A stretch of DNA of 64,000 nucleotides from Flavobacteriaceae bacterium HL-DH10 (GTDB lineage: Bacteria; Bacteroidota; Bacteroidia; Flavobacteriales; Flavobacteriaceae), in assembly GCA_031826515.1 (NCBI GenBank), contig CP134536.1:1066001-1130000 (forward strand), in the 5' to 3' direction. The stretch's first letter is position 1. Each line of letters opens with the position of its first letter. A model generated the notes under the pieces. It saw only the letters and a program-made list of their open reading frames with translations, was not told the origin of the DNA and did no database searches. Below are positions 8,794 through 17,562 of this stretch, in pieces. The translations under genes were made by a program, and so were the position numbers.

Positions 8794-9245
8794 TATTCTT
8801 TGTTTTTAGAATCTATAATTATAGTTACCGGACCATTATTAAGCAGCTCTACATTCATATCGGCACCAAATTGTCCAGTCTGTACAGATTTTCCAAAATC
8901 AAGTTCTATTTGTTTCACAAAACCTTCATAAAGCGGAATTGCAATATTTGGTTTAGCTGCTTTTATATAACTTGGGCGGTTCCCTTTTTTTGTTGAAGCA
9001 TGTAAGGTAAACTGGCTAACAACAATAACATCACCATCTACATCTATAAGCGACTTGTTCATAACGTCATTTTCGTCTCCAAAAATACGCAGATTTATAA
9101 TTTTATTTGAAAGCCATTTAATATCTTCTTCTGCATCTTCATTTACAATTCCTAAAAGAATTAAAAGACCGTTAGAAATAGAGGCTACTTTTTCTCCTTC
9201 AATAGTGACACTTGCTTTTGAAACTCTTTGTATTACAGCTTTCAT
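8793..9245 (-). CDS. dtd: D-aminoacyl-tRNA deacylase
   Basis: Dtd hydrolyses D-amino acids (and glycine mischarged on tRNA-Ala) from tRNA. I place the start at the ATG at 9245 (MKAVIQRVSKASVTIEG), giving 150 residues, because this matches the universal N-terminus; a further four upstream codons are also open. The active-site SQFTLHASTKKGNRPSY and the cis-Pro loop GPVTI near the C-terminus are present. The start overlaps the rsgA stop as ATGA, indicating translational coupling. Confidence 0.95.
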   Translation of the reverse strand: MKAVIQRVSKASVTIEGEKVASISNGLLILLGIVNEDAEEDIKWLSNKIINLRIFGDENDVMNKSLIDVDGDVIVVSQFTLHASTKKGNRPSYIKAAKPNIAIPLYEGFVKQIELDFGKSVQTGQFGADMNVELLNNGPVTIIIDSKNKE

Positions 9246-10192
9246 TCTTTTTCCCAAGTATCGGTTCTATAATGCTCACCTTCACCTTCAATAATTTGCA
9301 AATAACTACGGTATCTTGAAAATTCTATATCGCCATTATCTAAAGCTTCTTTTACAGCACACTTTGGTTCTTTTATATGCAAACAGTTATTAAACTTACA
9401 GTTTTGTTTTAAAGCAAAAAACTCTGGGAAATAATCTCCCACTTCCTCTTTTTCCATATCTACAACACCAAAACCCTTAATTCCTGGTGTATCAATAATG
9501 GTGGCATCAAAACTTAAATCGAACATTTCTGCAAAGGTTGTTGTATGTTGCCCTTGCATATGTTGCGTAGAAATTTCTTTTGTTTTTATATTTAGTGTTG
9601 GTTCTATAGCATTTACAAGTGTAGACTTCCCAACGCCAGAATGCCCGGAAAACATACTCACTTTACCATGCATTAAAGCCTTTACCTTATCTACATTTTT
9701 ACCAGTTTTTGCTGAAACCCCAATGCATTCGTAACCTATTTTGCGATACACATGTGCTAAATATTTTACTTCATTAAGTGTATCTTCATCATAAGTATCT
9801 ATCTTATTAAACAACAAAACGGTTTTAATAGAATAGGCATTAGCCGTTACCAAAAACCGATCGATAAAACTAGTTAAGGTTGGCGGGTTATTAATGGTAA
9901 TCATTAAAAAAACCAGATCGATATTTGCAGATATAATATGGGTTTGCTTGGATAGATTTACCGACTTTCGTACAATATAATTTGTTCTATCATGGATATT
10001 ATGAATGATACCAGAAACTTGATTATTATCGGTTTCTAACTCGAAGTCTACAATGTCTCCAACCGCAATAGGATTTGTACTTTTAATACCTTTAATACGA
10101 AATTTACCTTTTATACGGCACTCGTAAGTCTCACCCAATTGAGTTTTTACGGTGTACCAACTTCCTGTAGATTTATAAACGCGTCCTGTCAT
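9242..10192 (-). CDS. rsgA: ribosome small-subunit-dependent GTPase RsgA
   Basis: RsgA is a circularly permuted GTPase that checks 30S subunit maturation. From the ATG at 10192 (MTGRVYKSTGSWYTV) it has 316 residues: an N-terminal OB fold to about 70, a permuted GTPase domain with FNKID (G4), GHSGVGKSTL (G1) and DTPG (G3), then a C-terminal zinc site with CKFNNCLHIKEPKC. An open frame continues 12 codons upstream but encodes an unlikely hydrophobic extension in the neighbouring terminator region, so I reject it. It is the first gene of the rsgA-dtd-hydrolase operon. Confidence 0.95.
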   Translation of the reverse strand: MTGRVYKSTGSWYTVKTQLGETYECRIKGKFRIKGIKSTNPIAVGDIVDFELETDNNQVSGIIHNIHDRTNYIVRKSVNLSKQTHIISANIDLVFLMITINNPPTLTSFIDRFLVTANAYSIKTVLLFNKIDTYDEDTLNEVKYLAHVYRKIGYECIGVSAKTGKNVDKVKALMHGKVSMFSGHSGVGKSTLVNAIEPTLNIKTKEISTQHMQGQHTTTFAEMFDLSFDATIIDTPGIKGFGVVDMEKEEVGDYFPEFFALKQNCKFNNCLHIKEPKCAVKEALDNGDIEFSRYRSYLQIIEGEGEHYRTDTWEKE

Positions 10193-10227
10193 TACAACAA
10201 AGATGAAAATAAATATCATAGCATACA

Positions 10228-10260
10228 AAAAAGGCCTGCATATTAATGCAGACCTTTTTT
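10228..10260. terminator. bidirectional intrinsic terminator
   Basis: A GGCCTGCAT / ATGCAGACC hairpin (one C-A mismatch) with loop ATTA is flanked by AAAAAA and TTTTT. It lies after the stop of the secreted protein gene at 10281 and before rsgA. Confidence 0.8.
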
Positions 10261-10280
10261 ATAATGATAACAATTCCTTA

Positions 10281-11810
10281 TTATAAATTCAATTTCTCTA
10301 AATGCAAGTCTAAAGTTTTTTCTTTTTTATTATATTCAAGAAGCATGATATGACCTAATTTTGCTGGTAAAACTCTAAACTTTATTTTACCACTATCTTT
10401 TTGAAGATAAATTTTATCCTCAGATAATTTTCCTTCGTCATACATTATAGTTTTAAAGGCCAATTTATTTGACTCTCCTTTTAATCTTTCATAGTCAATA
10501 AAGTTTGCATAAAAACGATCTCTATCTGTATCTATTTGAGTAAATTGATAATCAAATGCTCCAAAAGCCTTAAGCGCATGTGCATTTAATTGTGGACTTC
10601 CTACATCTATTAAACTAGGAGCTCTAGACTTTCCTTTTTTAAAGACTTTAATGTCTTTTAAATCAAAACCATTATCAAATTCAAACATTACAGCATCAGT
10701 AATTGTTAATTGAGTTACTGATCCTCCTCCCCCTAAAGCTGCAGCTGCTATCCCTAAACCACTAGCTGTTTTTCTGTATTTTTCACCGATACAAAAATAA
10801 GATCCATTTTGATTACGTATTATATCGTGAAAATAAACATACCCTCTTTTCGGATTTTTTCCATCAGATTCAACTGGCATCATTTTGTTTATTTTATTCT
10901 CCCAACTCACTTTATTATCAGACAATACAGTTCCTGTGAAATCATTTATTTGTGCGAACAAACCCAAACTCTTAGATTTAATTACATTATCTCCTTTTTC
11001 GAAATACTCTCCTAAAAGCACTACTTTTTTGTCATCTGTTAAAAATGAATTAGTTATTAATCTCGGGTTGTTATCTCTATCAAACTCTTTTTCAAATAAT
11101 AATTTACCCGTTTTTATATCAATAACAATAACTTTAAATTTGATTGTCTGACTCATTATTGATTTTTTAGATGATTGAAGTGCCACTATCACATCTTCAT
11201 TTACTTCTATCGGATTTATAGACATAATCTCTTTAATATCTTCAGGTGAGTTATAATCCCAAGACGTGCCTCCATCAGTTGCTATATACTTCAAACCATA
11301 ACCTAACTTCTTATTATCTCTTATATAATTAAATACAAAACCCTTATTATCAACTGGAAAAAGCATATTAAAGTTTCCAGCTTTTAACATATAACCTAGC
11401 CATTTCATTTCTTTTTTATTAACAGGAATTATAACATCATCTCCCTGATTTCCTTGTCTATCAAAAGTCACAAGTTTATATTGCTCTTCCTTAGTATTAA
11501 TCATAGCAAACATTAAAGCCTGATTGTTAAACTTACTGTCTGCTAAAACTATATTCTTATTATCTATATAAGATTTTGTTGCAATATCATTCAAGTTATT
11601 ATCTAGTATTTTAATGGCATACTCTCTCATGCCTTTTTTAAGCTTATCAATTTGATAATAAAAATAATAACCATCGACATCATTATTTTTATCCATCATA
11701 GATCCAGAGTTCCTTAGCCTAAAAGAAGTGATTTCATTTAAAGATTTTTCTTGAGCGTTTAAGGCTATACAAAACAAAAGTAGGCAAGCCAAGGTTAAAA
11801 GTTTTTTCAT
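10281..11810 (-). CDS. secreted protein of unknown function
   Basis: A 509-residue protein with a signal peptide (MKKLLTLACLLLFCIALNAQ). The mature part is rich in short beta strands with many Asp/Lys turns, in a pattern suggestive of a propeller-like or repeated beta fold, and contains a Gly/Ala-rich stretch (GLGIAAAALGGGG, about 354-366). No catalytic motif is recognised. It follows the M48 peptidase gene after 17 bases and ends at a strong terminator, so the two form an operon. Periplasmic or outer-membrane location is inferred from the signal peptide. Confidence 0.75.
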   Translation of the reverse strand: MKKLLTLACLLLFCIALNAQEKSLNEITSFRLRNSGSMMDKNNDVDGYYFYYQIDKLKKGMREYAIKILDNNLNDIATKSYIDNKNIVLADSKFNNQALMFAMINTKEEQYKLVTFDRQGNQGDDVIIPVNKKEMKWLGYMLKAGNFNMLFPVDNKGFVFNYIRDNKKLGYGLKYIATDGGTSWDYNSPEDIKEIMSINPIEVNEDVIVALQSSKKSIMSQTIKFKVIVIDIKTGKLLFEKEFDRDNNPRLITNSFLTDDKKVVLLGEYFEKGDNVIKSKSLGLFAQINDFTGTVLSDNKVSWENKINKMMPVESDGKNPKRGYVYFHDIIRNQNGSYFCIGEKYRKTASGLGIAAAALGGGGSVTQLTITDAVMFEFDNGFDLKDIKVFKKGKSRAPSLIDVGSPQLNAHALKAFGAFDYQFTQIDTDRDRFYANFIDYERLKGESNKLAFKTIMYDEGKLSEDKIYLQKDSGKIKFRVLPAKLGHIMLLEYNKKEKTLDLHLEKLNL

Positions 11811-11827
11811 TTTTTTTTTGTTGAAGA

Positions 11828-13177
11828 TTATTTATTGATTGGTTTAAAAAATTCTATTATTTTATTCAAATTGTCACTTTCTATATTCTTGCCTTCGATT
11901 GATTTATAAAAAGCTGACCACATCTTAGCTATTTCGTTAAGTTCTAAATTGTGTATAAAAAGTCTAATTATATTTAATTGCTTTTCATCTGAAAAGCTAT
12001 TCTTTTGAGGCACATACTTACCCAACTCATGAGACTTTTTTGCTTTATACACTAGATATAGCACTTCAGCTATTTTAGAATAATAATAATCTGCTGTTAT
12101 TTCTTTATTATCGTACTTTTCTATCAATTGATACAATACCAAGTCTAAAAATTTTAAATCGAAAGCAAACTGAATGCTTTTCATATTAGAGATTTCTCTT
12201 AAGTTTTTATAATGGTATTCTGCCGCTTTTAAGTCATTTACATCCTTTACTATGTTAAAATCTGAAATTAACTTATTCACTCTAAATTCAATTTCAGGAT
12301 GCGTTTTCAATGTATCTGAAACTAAACTAAAATCATTTATTTTTTCACTTGTATCAAAAAGTGATGTTGTTTCCTTTAGCCAGTAATCTTTAAATGGGTA
12401 ACTTTTAAAATTAAATACACTATCTATTTTAACATCATGATACAAGACCATTTCATCTACTCTTCTTAATTTTTCTAATGCTTTAAGTGCTAAAGGTTTT
12501 GAATACTTGGTTTTAGAAAACAAAACAAAACCTAAAGAATCTGCTTCTGCTTCTACTTCCTTAGAATAATCTAAAATATCAATACTTAATTCATCTATTA
12601 AAGAAAGTGCAGCTCTAGTCTGACCGTATTTATTTCTCTTAATTTGTTTTACCTTTTCTTTTGTTTCTTCTGAATTAATGGAACGAATTCTTTTAGTAAT
12701 TCCTTTTATTGAATGATTTAATAATTTATGTGCTATTTCATGACAGATAATAAAAGCTAATTCATCATTTGATTCTAATTTAGTTAGTAATCCTAAATTA
12801 ATCTCAAACATACCATCTCCATAACAAGCAGCGTTTGGAATTATTGAGTTTTTAATAAAAAAATTAAAATCTGTCGTATTAATTTCTGGATTGGATTTGT
12901 ATATATGTTGAAGTATCTGATCTAAATCCTCCTTTATTTTAGAATTAAAAACATAAGTACTATCTTCAATAGCTTCTCTAATTTTTTCATCTCTATCCTT
13001 AAATACTTTTTTTATTTTAGATGAAAACTCTCCGCTAATTTTATTTATCTGATTCTGATTAATCCGCTTAAGAAAAGACTCTATAGCATCAATATTAGGT
13101 GGAATATATTCATTATTAATTGCTTGAGAAAACAAAAAATTAGAAAATAAGAAAATACAAATACAAAATATACGCAT
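11828..13177 (-). CDS. secreted M48 family zinc metallopeptidase
   Basis: A 449-residue protein with an N-terminal export signal (CICIFLFSNFLFSQ). It has the zinc-binding HEIAH at residues 146-150 and the downstream Glu ligand in EVEAEADSLGF (about 208-218), which defines M48 peptidases. The C-terminal 200 residues are helical and lack a recognised domain. A role in envelope protein quality control is the general expectation for secreted M48 enzymes; the target is unknown. It is the first gene of a two-gene unit with the secreted unknown. Confidence 0.82.
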   Translation of the reverse strand: MRIFCICIFLFSNFLFSQAINNEYIPPNIDAIESFLKRINQNQINKISGEFSSKIKKVFKDRDEKIREAIEDSTYVFNSKIKEDLDQILQHIYKSNPEINTTDFNFFIKNSIIPNAACYGDGMFEINLGLLTKLESNDELAFIICHEIAHKLLNHSIKGITKRIRSINSEETKEKVKQIKRNKYGQTRAALSLIDELSIDILDYSKEVEAEADSLGFVLFSKTKYSKPLALKALEKLRRVDEMVLYHDVKIDSVFNFKSYPFKDYWLKETTSLFDTSEKINDFSLVSDTLKTHPEIEFRVNKLISDFNIVKDVNDLKAAEYHYKNLREISNMKSIQFAFDLKFLDLVLYQLIEKYDNKEITADYYYSKIAEVLYLVYKAKKSHELGKYVPQKNSFSDEKQLNIIRLFIHNLELNEIAKMWSAFYKSIEGKNIESDNLNKIIEFFKPINK

Positions 13178-13260
13178 TGACTGACTTTAATAACAGTTTT
13201 TAATGCTAGTAAATATATGTATATTTTTCAGGTAAACTATTGTCTCAAAGAAAAAACATA

Positions 13261-13292
13261 AAAAAAAGGCTCGCAATTGCGAGCCTTTTTTG
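13261..13292. terminator. bidirectional intrinsic terminator of the Phe/Tyr operon
   Basis: The perfect hairpin GGCTCGCAATTGCGAGCC is flanked by A7 and T6. It follows the stop of the DAHP synthase gene (13318) on the minus strand and also separates it from the M48 gene. Confidence 0.9.
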
Positions 13293-13317
13293 TTTCTAAA
13301 ATAATAACTATTAACTA

Positions 13318-14400
13318 TTAACTATTAATAATCTTTTCTTGATGATTAATAGACTCTTGGTGAATAGCTTTAAACATTTTTAAAATAAACTCTTCACTTA
13401 ATCCGTGATCTTGTCCTTCTAAAACCATTTTTCCTAAAATCTCATTCCAACGTTTAGATTGTAAAACCGCTACGTTTTTTTGCTTTTTAAGGGCTCCAAT
13501 ACCATCAGCAGCTTTCATTCGTTTTCCTAACAAATCGATAATTTGATTATCAACAACATCAATTTGTGCTCTTAAATTATCTAGTGATTTATTATACTCA
13601 GCTTCAGAATCTGACTCTTTTCTAATTTTTAAATCTTTCATAATTTGAACCAAGGTAGACGGTGTTACTTGTTGTGCAGCATCACTCCAAGCATTTTCTG
13701 GATCGTAATGAGTTTCAATCATTAATCCATCAAAATTTAAATCTAAAGCCGCTTGAGACACATCAAAAATCATATCACGTTTTCCAGTAATATGCGACGG
13801 ATCGTTAATTAAAGGAATATCTGGATATTTATTTTGAAACTCGATAGCTAATTGCCATTCTGGAGTGTTACGGTACTTTGTTTTTTCATACGTTGAAAAC
13901 CCTCTATGTATGGCACCTATATTTTTAACACCTGCTTTGTAAATTCTTTCTATACCACCTAACCATAAAGCTAAATCTGGATTTACAGGGTTTTTAATTA
14001 ATACAGGTTTATCAGTACCTTCTAAAGCATCTGCAATTTCTTGCATAATAAATGGGCTTACTGTAGAACGTGCTCCAATCCATAATAAATCAACATCATG
14101 CTCTAAGGCTAATTTTACGTGTGCTGCATTGGCAACTTCGGTACAAATTTTCATACCTGTTTCTGCTTTTACTTTTTGTAACCATTTTAAACCTAAAGCA
14201 CCAACACCTTCAAACATACCTGGACGTGTTCTTGGTTTCCAAATACCAGCTCTAAAATAACTAACATCAGTATCTTTTAACTCATGCGCAATTTTTAAAA
14301 CTTGTTCTTCTGTTTCAGCACTGCAAGGTCCTGCAATTACCAATGGATGATCTAAATTTAAATCATCTAACCAGGTTCTCATTTCTCTTTTGTTTTCCAT
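13318..14400 (-). CDS. bifunctional DAHP synthase (type I-beta) / chorismate mutase
   Basis: This 360-residue fusion catalyses the first step of the shikimate pathway and the chorismate-to-prephenate step. Residues 1-260 are a KDPG-like DAHP synthase (VIAGPCSAE at 21-29, FRAGIWKPRTRPGMFEG, then GAIHRGFS and DPSHITGKRD). Residues 270-350 are an AroQ chorismate mutase (LRAQIDVVDNQIIDLLGKRM). The fusion order matches other Bacteroidota proteins, where the mutase domain can feed prephenate inhibition back on DAHP synthesis. It is the last gene of the pheA-aminotransferase-tyrA operon, 11 bases from tyrA. Confidence 0.95.
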   Translation of the reverse strand: MENKREMRTWLDDLNLDHPLVIAGPCSAETEEQVLKIAHELKDTDVSYFRAGIWKPRTRPGMFEGVGALGLKWLQKVKAETGMKICTEVANAAHVKLALEHDVDLLWIGARSTVSPFIMQEIADALEGTDKPVLIKNPVNPDLALWLGGIERIYKAGVKNIGAIHRGFSTYEKTKYRNTPEWQLAIEFQNKYPDIPLINDPSHITGKRDMIFDVSQAALDLNFDGLMIETHYDPENAWSDAAQQVTPSTLVQIMKDLKIRKESDSEAEYNKSLDNLRAQIDVVDNQIIDLLGKRMKAADGIGALKKQKNVAVLQSKRWNEILGKMVLEGQDHGLSEEFILKMFKAIHQESINHQEKIINS

Positions 14401-14411
14401 AATTTCACTAC

Positions 14412-15263
14412 TTAACTAATTCCGTTTAAAATATCTTTTATATGATTGGTGTTTTTCATCTCATTAAAAATAGCATCAAAATCATCTGATTTCATAAGCT
14501 CTTTAAAATGAGTGAGATTACTAATATACTCTTCTAGAGTTTCTATTACGTTTGTTTTGTTCTGTTTAAAAATAGGCGTCCACATTTCTGGTGAGCTCTT
14601 TGCCAACCTAACAGTTGAGGCAAACCCACTGCCTGCCATATCAAAAATATCGCGTTCATTTCGCTCTTTATCTATAACTGTTTTACCCAACATAAATGCA
14701 CTTATATGAGACAAATGTGACACATAAGCAATATGTTTATCATGAGCTTCAGGGTTCATATAACGTATACGCATACCTATATCTGAAAACAATTTCAATG
14801 CTTTTTCTTGAAGTTTAAAGGTTGTTTTTTCAACTTCACAAACAATATTTGTTTTCCCTTGGAACAAGCCACTAATAGCCGCACTAGGTCCTGAATGTTC
14901 TGTACCTGCAATAGGATGCATCGCTAAAAAATTTCTGCGTTTAGGATGATTTTCTACTGCTTTACAAATATCTAATTTAGTTGATCCTGCATCTACAACT
15001 AATCCATTATCTGATATCTTATCTAAAATAGTAGGTAATAATTTAACAGTAGCATCAACAGGAATAGACACAATTACTAAATCGGCATTACCAAGATCAT
15101 CTAAAGTTGCTTTTTTATCAATTAAATTAAGAGATAATGCTTCGTCAAGGGTAGATTGTTTTCTACTAATACCATGAATAATTACATCTGGATTATTCTT
15201 TTTAATATCAATAGCAAGACTACCACCAATTAAACCAATACCTATTGCGTATATATTTTTCAT
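14412..15263 (-). CDS. tyrA: prephenate dehydrogenase
   Basis: TyrA oxidises prephenate to 4-hydroxyphenylpyruvate with NAD(P). I start it at the ATG at 15263 (MKNIYAIGIGLIGGSLA; 283 residues), because this begins directly with the Rossmann GxGxxG and gives an ATGA overlap with the upstream aminotransferase. An extra 15 open codons upstream are basic and unlike the family. HPIAGTEHSGP and HDKHIAYVSHLSH mark the prephenate site. No ACT regulatory domain follows. Confidence 0.94.
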   Translation of the reverse strand: MKNIYAIGIGLIGGSLAIDIKKNNPDVIIHGISRKQSTLDEALSLNLIDKKATLDDLGNADLVIVSIPVDATVKLLPTILDKISDNGLVVDAGSTKLDICKAVENHPKRRNFLAMHPIAGTEHSGPSAAISGLFQGKTNIVCEVEKTTFKLQEKALKLFSDIGMRIRYMNPEAHDKHIAYVSHLSHISAFMLGKTVIDKERNERDIFDMAGSGFASTVRLAKSSPEMWTPIFKQNKTNVIETLEEYISNLTHFKELMKSDDFDAIFNEMKNTNHIKDILNGIS

Positions 15264-16405
15264 TTTACTCTTGCTATTGCTTCTTCTAAATCTTCTGTTT
15301 GTGCACATAAAGAAAAACGAATATATCCTTCTCCTTGACTACCAAAAATAGTTCCTGGTGTTATAAATATATGGTTCTCTTTAAGTATTAAATCTATATA
15401 CGCTTCTGCTTTTATGTGTGGCGGTAATTTAGCCCAAACAAAAAGTCCTGTCGCATTTTTATCATAAGTACAATTTAGTGCTTCGGCTAATTTCCAAACT
15501 AAATCACGACGCTTCTTATAAACACTATTTAAAGTAACAAACCACATTTCTGAACACTTCAATGCTTCGATGGCTCCTTTTTGTATGCCGTAAAACATCC
15601 CAGAATCCATATTACTTTTCACCTTTAAAATATTATTAATAAGTGTATTGTTTCCAACTACCATTCCTACTCTCCAGCCCGACATATTAAAGGTTTTACT
15701 TAAAGAATTTAATTCTAAACAAACATCTTTCGCGCCTTCTACACTTAAAATACTGGTTGGGTTTTCATTTAAAACAAAACTATACGGATTATCGTTTACT
15801 ATTAAAATATTATGCTTTTTGCCAAAAGCTACTAACTCTTCAAATAAATATTGGCTTGGTTGTGCTCCTGTAGGCATGTGTGGATAGTTTACCCACATAA
15901 GCTTCACTTTACTTAAGTCTAATTTTTCTAAAGCTTTAAAATCTGGCAACCAATTATTAGCTTCATCAAGATTATAAAAAACAGGCGTTGCTTCCAATAA
16001 TTTTGTAACCGACTGATAAGTTGGATACCCCGGATTTGGTATTAAAACTTCATCACCCTTATTTAAAAACGCCATAGAAATGTGCATAATACCTTCTTTA
16101 CTTCCCATTAAAGGCAGCACTTCTGTATTCGGACTTAAATTCACATTATAATGCGCTTTATAAAATCCTGCTATGGCTTGCCTTAATTCTGGCAACCCTT
16201 GGTAACTTTGATACTTATGCGCATTTGGGTTTAGCAAACCTTCAGTCAAAGCATCTATAACTTTTTGTGGTGGTTGCATATCTGGACTACCTATTCCTAA
16301 ATTAATAACAGACTTTCCGCTAGCTATTAACAAATTAACTTCTCTCAATTTCTTTGAGAAGTAGTATTCTTCAACTGTATTTAATCTATCTGCTACTTCA
16401 ATCAT
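15260..16405 (-). CDS. class I/II PLP aminotransferase of the Phe/Tyr operon
   Basis: A 381-residue fold-type I aminotransferase with the PLP lysine in LNSLSKTFNMSGWRVG and the preceding NYPHMPTGAQPS and NDNPYSFV loops. Its place between prephenate dehydratase and prephenate dehydrogenase suggests that it transaminates phenylpyruvate and 4-hydroxyphenylpyruvate to Phe and Tyr. Family members are also annotated as aspartate or LL-diaminopimelate aminotransferases, so specificity rests on context. Start and stop overlap the neighbours as ATGA. Confidence 0.88.
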   Translation of the reverse strand: MIEVADRLNTVEEYYFSKKLREVNLLIASGKSVINLGIGSPDMQPPQKVIDALTEGLLNPNAHKYQSYQGLPELRQAIAGFYKAHYNVNLSPNTEVLPLMGSKEGIMHISMAFLNKGDEVLIPNPGYPTYQSVTKLLEATPVFYNLDEANNWLPDFKALEKLDLSKVKLMWVNYPHMPTGAQPSQYLFEELVAFGKKHNILIVNDNPYSFVLNENPTSILSVEGAKDVCLELNSLSKTFNMSGWRVGMVVGNNTLINNILKVKSNMDSGMFYGIQKGAIEALKCSEMWFVTLNSVYKKRRDLVWKLAEALNCTYDKNATGLFVWAKLPPHIKAEAYIDLILKENHIFITPGTIFGSQGEGYIRFSLCAQTEDLEEAIARVK

Positions 16406-17229
16406 AACTTTGCATTTTTATATTCGCCCAATATTTTAAAATTAATAGCCATAATGTCTATAATAGACTTTGCCTTTTTAAAATCGGCGTATGTTTCAAA
16501 AGTAACATCCACAAAAAAAGCATATTTCCAAGGTGTTTCAATAATAGGCATCGATTGAATTTTTGTTAAATTCAATTTACAATCGCTCATAACATTTAAA
16601 ATTGTTGCTAAGCTTCCGCGTTTATGGTCTGCTTCAAATTTTATTGATGCTTTCGTAATATCTTCTTCTGGCACTTCAGAATTTTTACGCTTTACAATTA
16701 CAAAGCGCGTTTCGTTGTGTTTAATTGTTTGAATACTTTTTGCTAAAATATCTAATTCAAATATTTCGGCTGCCATAACACTTGCTATTGCTGCAATGCC
16801 TTTTAACTGTTGTTCTTGTATACGCTGTGCTACTTCAGCAGTATCCTTATCTTCCACTAATTTAATATGAGGATATCCTCTAAAAAATTCTTTACATTGT
16901 AACAATGCCATAGGATGCGAGTACACTTCTTGAATATCTTTTATATCCTGATCTGGCAATGCCATTAAATTATGCTGAATATCTAAATAATGCTCTCCAA
17001 CAATATGCAAATTGTGCTTATCTATTAAAGCATAATTAGGAATAATTGAACCCGCAATAGAGTTTTCTAAAGCCATAATAGCTGCATCACTTTCTTTAGT
17101 AATTACAGAATCAACAGTCCTATCGAATGTTAAACATTCAATAACATCAACAGATTTTTCAAAAAATTGTTTGGACACAATATGATGAAAAGACCCTTTT
17201 ACTCCTTGTATGGCTACTGTTTTAATCAA
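16402..17229 (-). CDS. pheA: prephenate dehydratase
   Basis: This enzyme makes phenylpyruvate from prephenate. The 275 residues have a periplasmic-binding-like catalytic domain (AIQGVKGSFHH at 6-16, ALENSIAGSI at 53-62, NETRFVIV at about 166-173) and a C-terminal ACT domain (RGSLATILNVMSDCKLNLTK) for Phe feedback. There is no fused chorismate mutase; that domain sits on the last gene of the operon. No in-frame ATG is available: the frame opens after a stop with TTG at 17229 (TTG ATT AAA), so a TTG start is called. It is preceded by a Phe/Tyr-rich leader peptide and terminator. Confidence 0.93.
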   Translation of the reverse strand: MIKTVAIQGVKGSFHHIVSKQFFEKSVDVIECLTFDRTVDSVITKESDAAIMALENSIAGSIIPNYALIDKHNLHIVGEHYLDIQHNLMALPDQDIKDIQEVYSHPMALLQCKEFFRGYPHIKLVEDKDTAEVAQRIQEQQLKGIAAIASVMAAEIFELDILAKSIQTIKHNETRFVIVKRKNSEVPEEDITKASIKFEADHKRGSLATILNVMSDCKLNLTKIQSMPIIETPWKYAFFVDVTFETYADFKKAKSIIDIMAINFKILGEYKNAKL

Positions 17230-17283
17230 AATTTGATATTATTTAAAATATTTAATTCTTATATTACTTTTATCAATTCTTAA

Positions 17284-17314
17284 ACAAAAAAAAGTCTCGA
17301 TTTTCATCGAGACT
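17284..17314 (-). terminator. attenuator terminator in front of pheA
   Basis: On the minus strand a perfect 9-bp stem AGTCTCGAT / ATCGAGACT closes a GAAA tetraloop and is followed by eight T. It sits between the leader-peptide frame (ends 17339) and pheA (starts 17229), so full transcription of the operon requires read-through. A leader segment GAGGC preceded by C (17352..17357) can pair with GTCTCG of the 5' arm, giving a possible competing antiterminator. Confidence 0.88.
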
Positions 17315-17338
17315 CATATTTTAATTTATATTTATAAA

Positions 17339-17416
17339 TTATACATACAACGCCTCGTTTCTTTTGCTAAAAAAGAAATAGTTGTTAAAATATGTATAAT
17401 ATACTGTTGTTGTCAT
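17339..17416 (-). CDS. Phe/Tyr-rich leader peptide of the pheA-tyrA operon
   Basis: A 25-codon frame (ATG 17414-17416, TAA 17339-17341) encodes a peptide beginning MTTT, followed by VYYTYFNNYFFF (residues 5-16) and SKRNEALYV. Nine of 25 residues are Phe or Tyr, the products of the downstream operon. It is followed by a perfect terminator and then pheA on the same strand. This is the arrangement of classical ribosome-mediated attenuation: scarcity of charged tRNA-Phe or tRNA-Tyr would stall the ribosome in codons 6-16 and favour read-through. Similarity is to the principle of enterobacterial pheL, not its sequence. The whole 17230..17562 gap holds only this leader and two promoters. Confidence 0.82.
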   Translation of the reverse strand: MTTTVYYTYFNNYFFFSKRNEALYV

Positions 17417-17508
17417 AATTACGGCGCTAAAGTAATTCTTTTTTTAAGAAATAAAAATACAATAAAACCTTTTTTATATTTTTATTAAAAATTTTAAAGA
17501 TTTTACAG

Positions 17509-17516
17509 CAAAACTA
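17509..17516 (-). promoter_or_regulatory. candidate -7 box of the Phe/Tyr operon
   Basis: The minus strand reads TAGTTTTG (consensus TAnnTTTG) about 93 bases upstream of the leader ATG. No TTG was found at ideal spacing, so the start point is uncertain. Confidence 0.35.
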
Positions 17517-17536
17517 TCATTACAATAGATAATCAT

Positions 17537-17544
17537 TATTTTTG
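17537..17544 (+). promoter_or_regulatory. candidate -7 box of gldA
   Basis: TATTTTTG matches TAnnTTTG and lies 18 bases before the gldA ATG at 17563. This supports the ATG over a TTG codon at 17542 that overlaps the box. Confidence 0.45.
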
Positions 17545-17562
17545 AACAAAAAATTTACAAAT

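Noticed and set aside
13303-13327. TAACTATTAACTATTAACTATTAA tandem pattern at the end of the DAHP synthase gene
   Set aside because: It is only three and a half short AT-rich units across a stop codon; probably simple-sequence slippage without function.
17542-17562. A TTG start adding seven residues to GldA
   Set aside because: The codons overlap a good TAnnTTTG promoter box, and the ATG at 17563 gives the family-like N-terminus.
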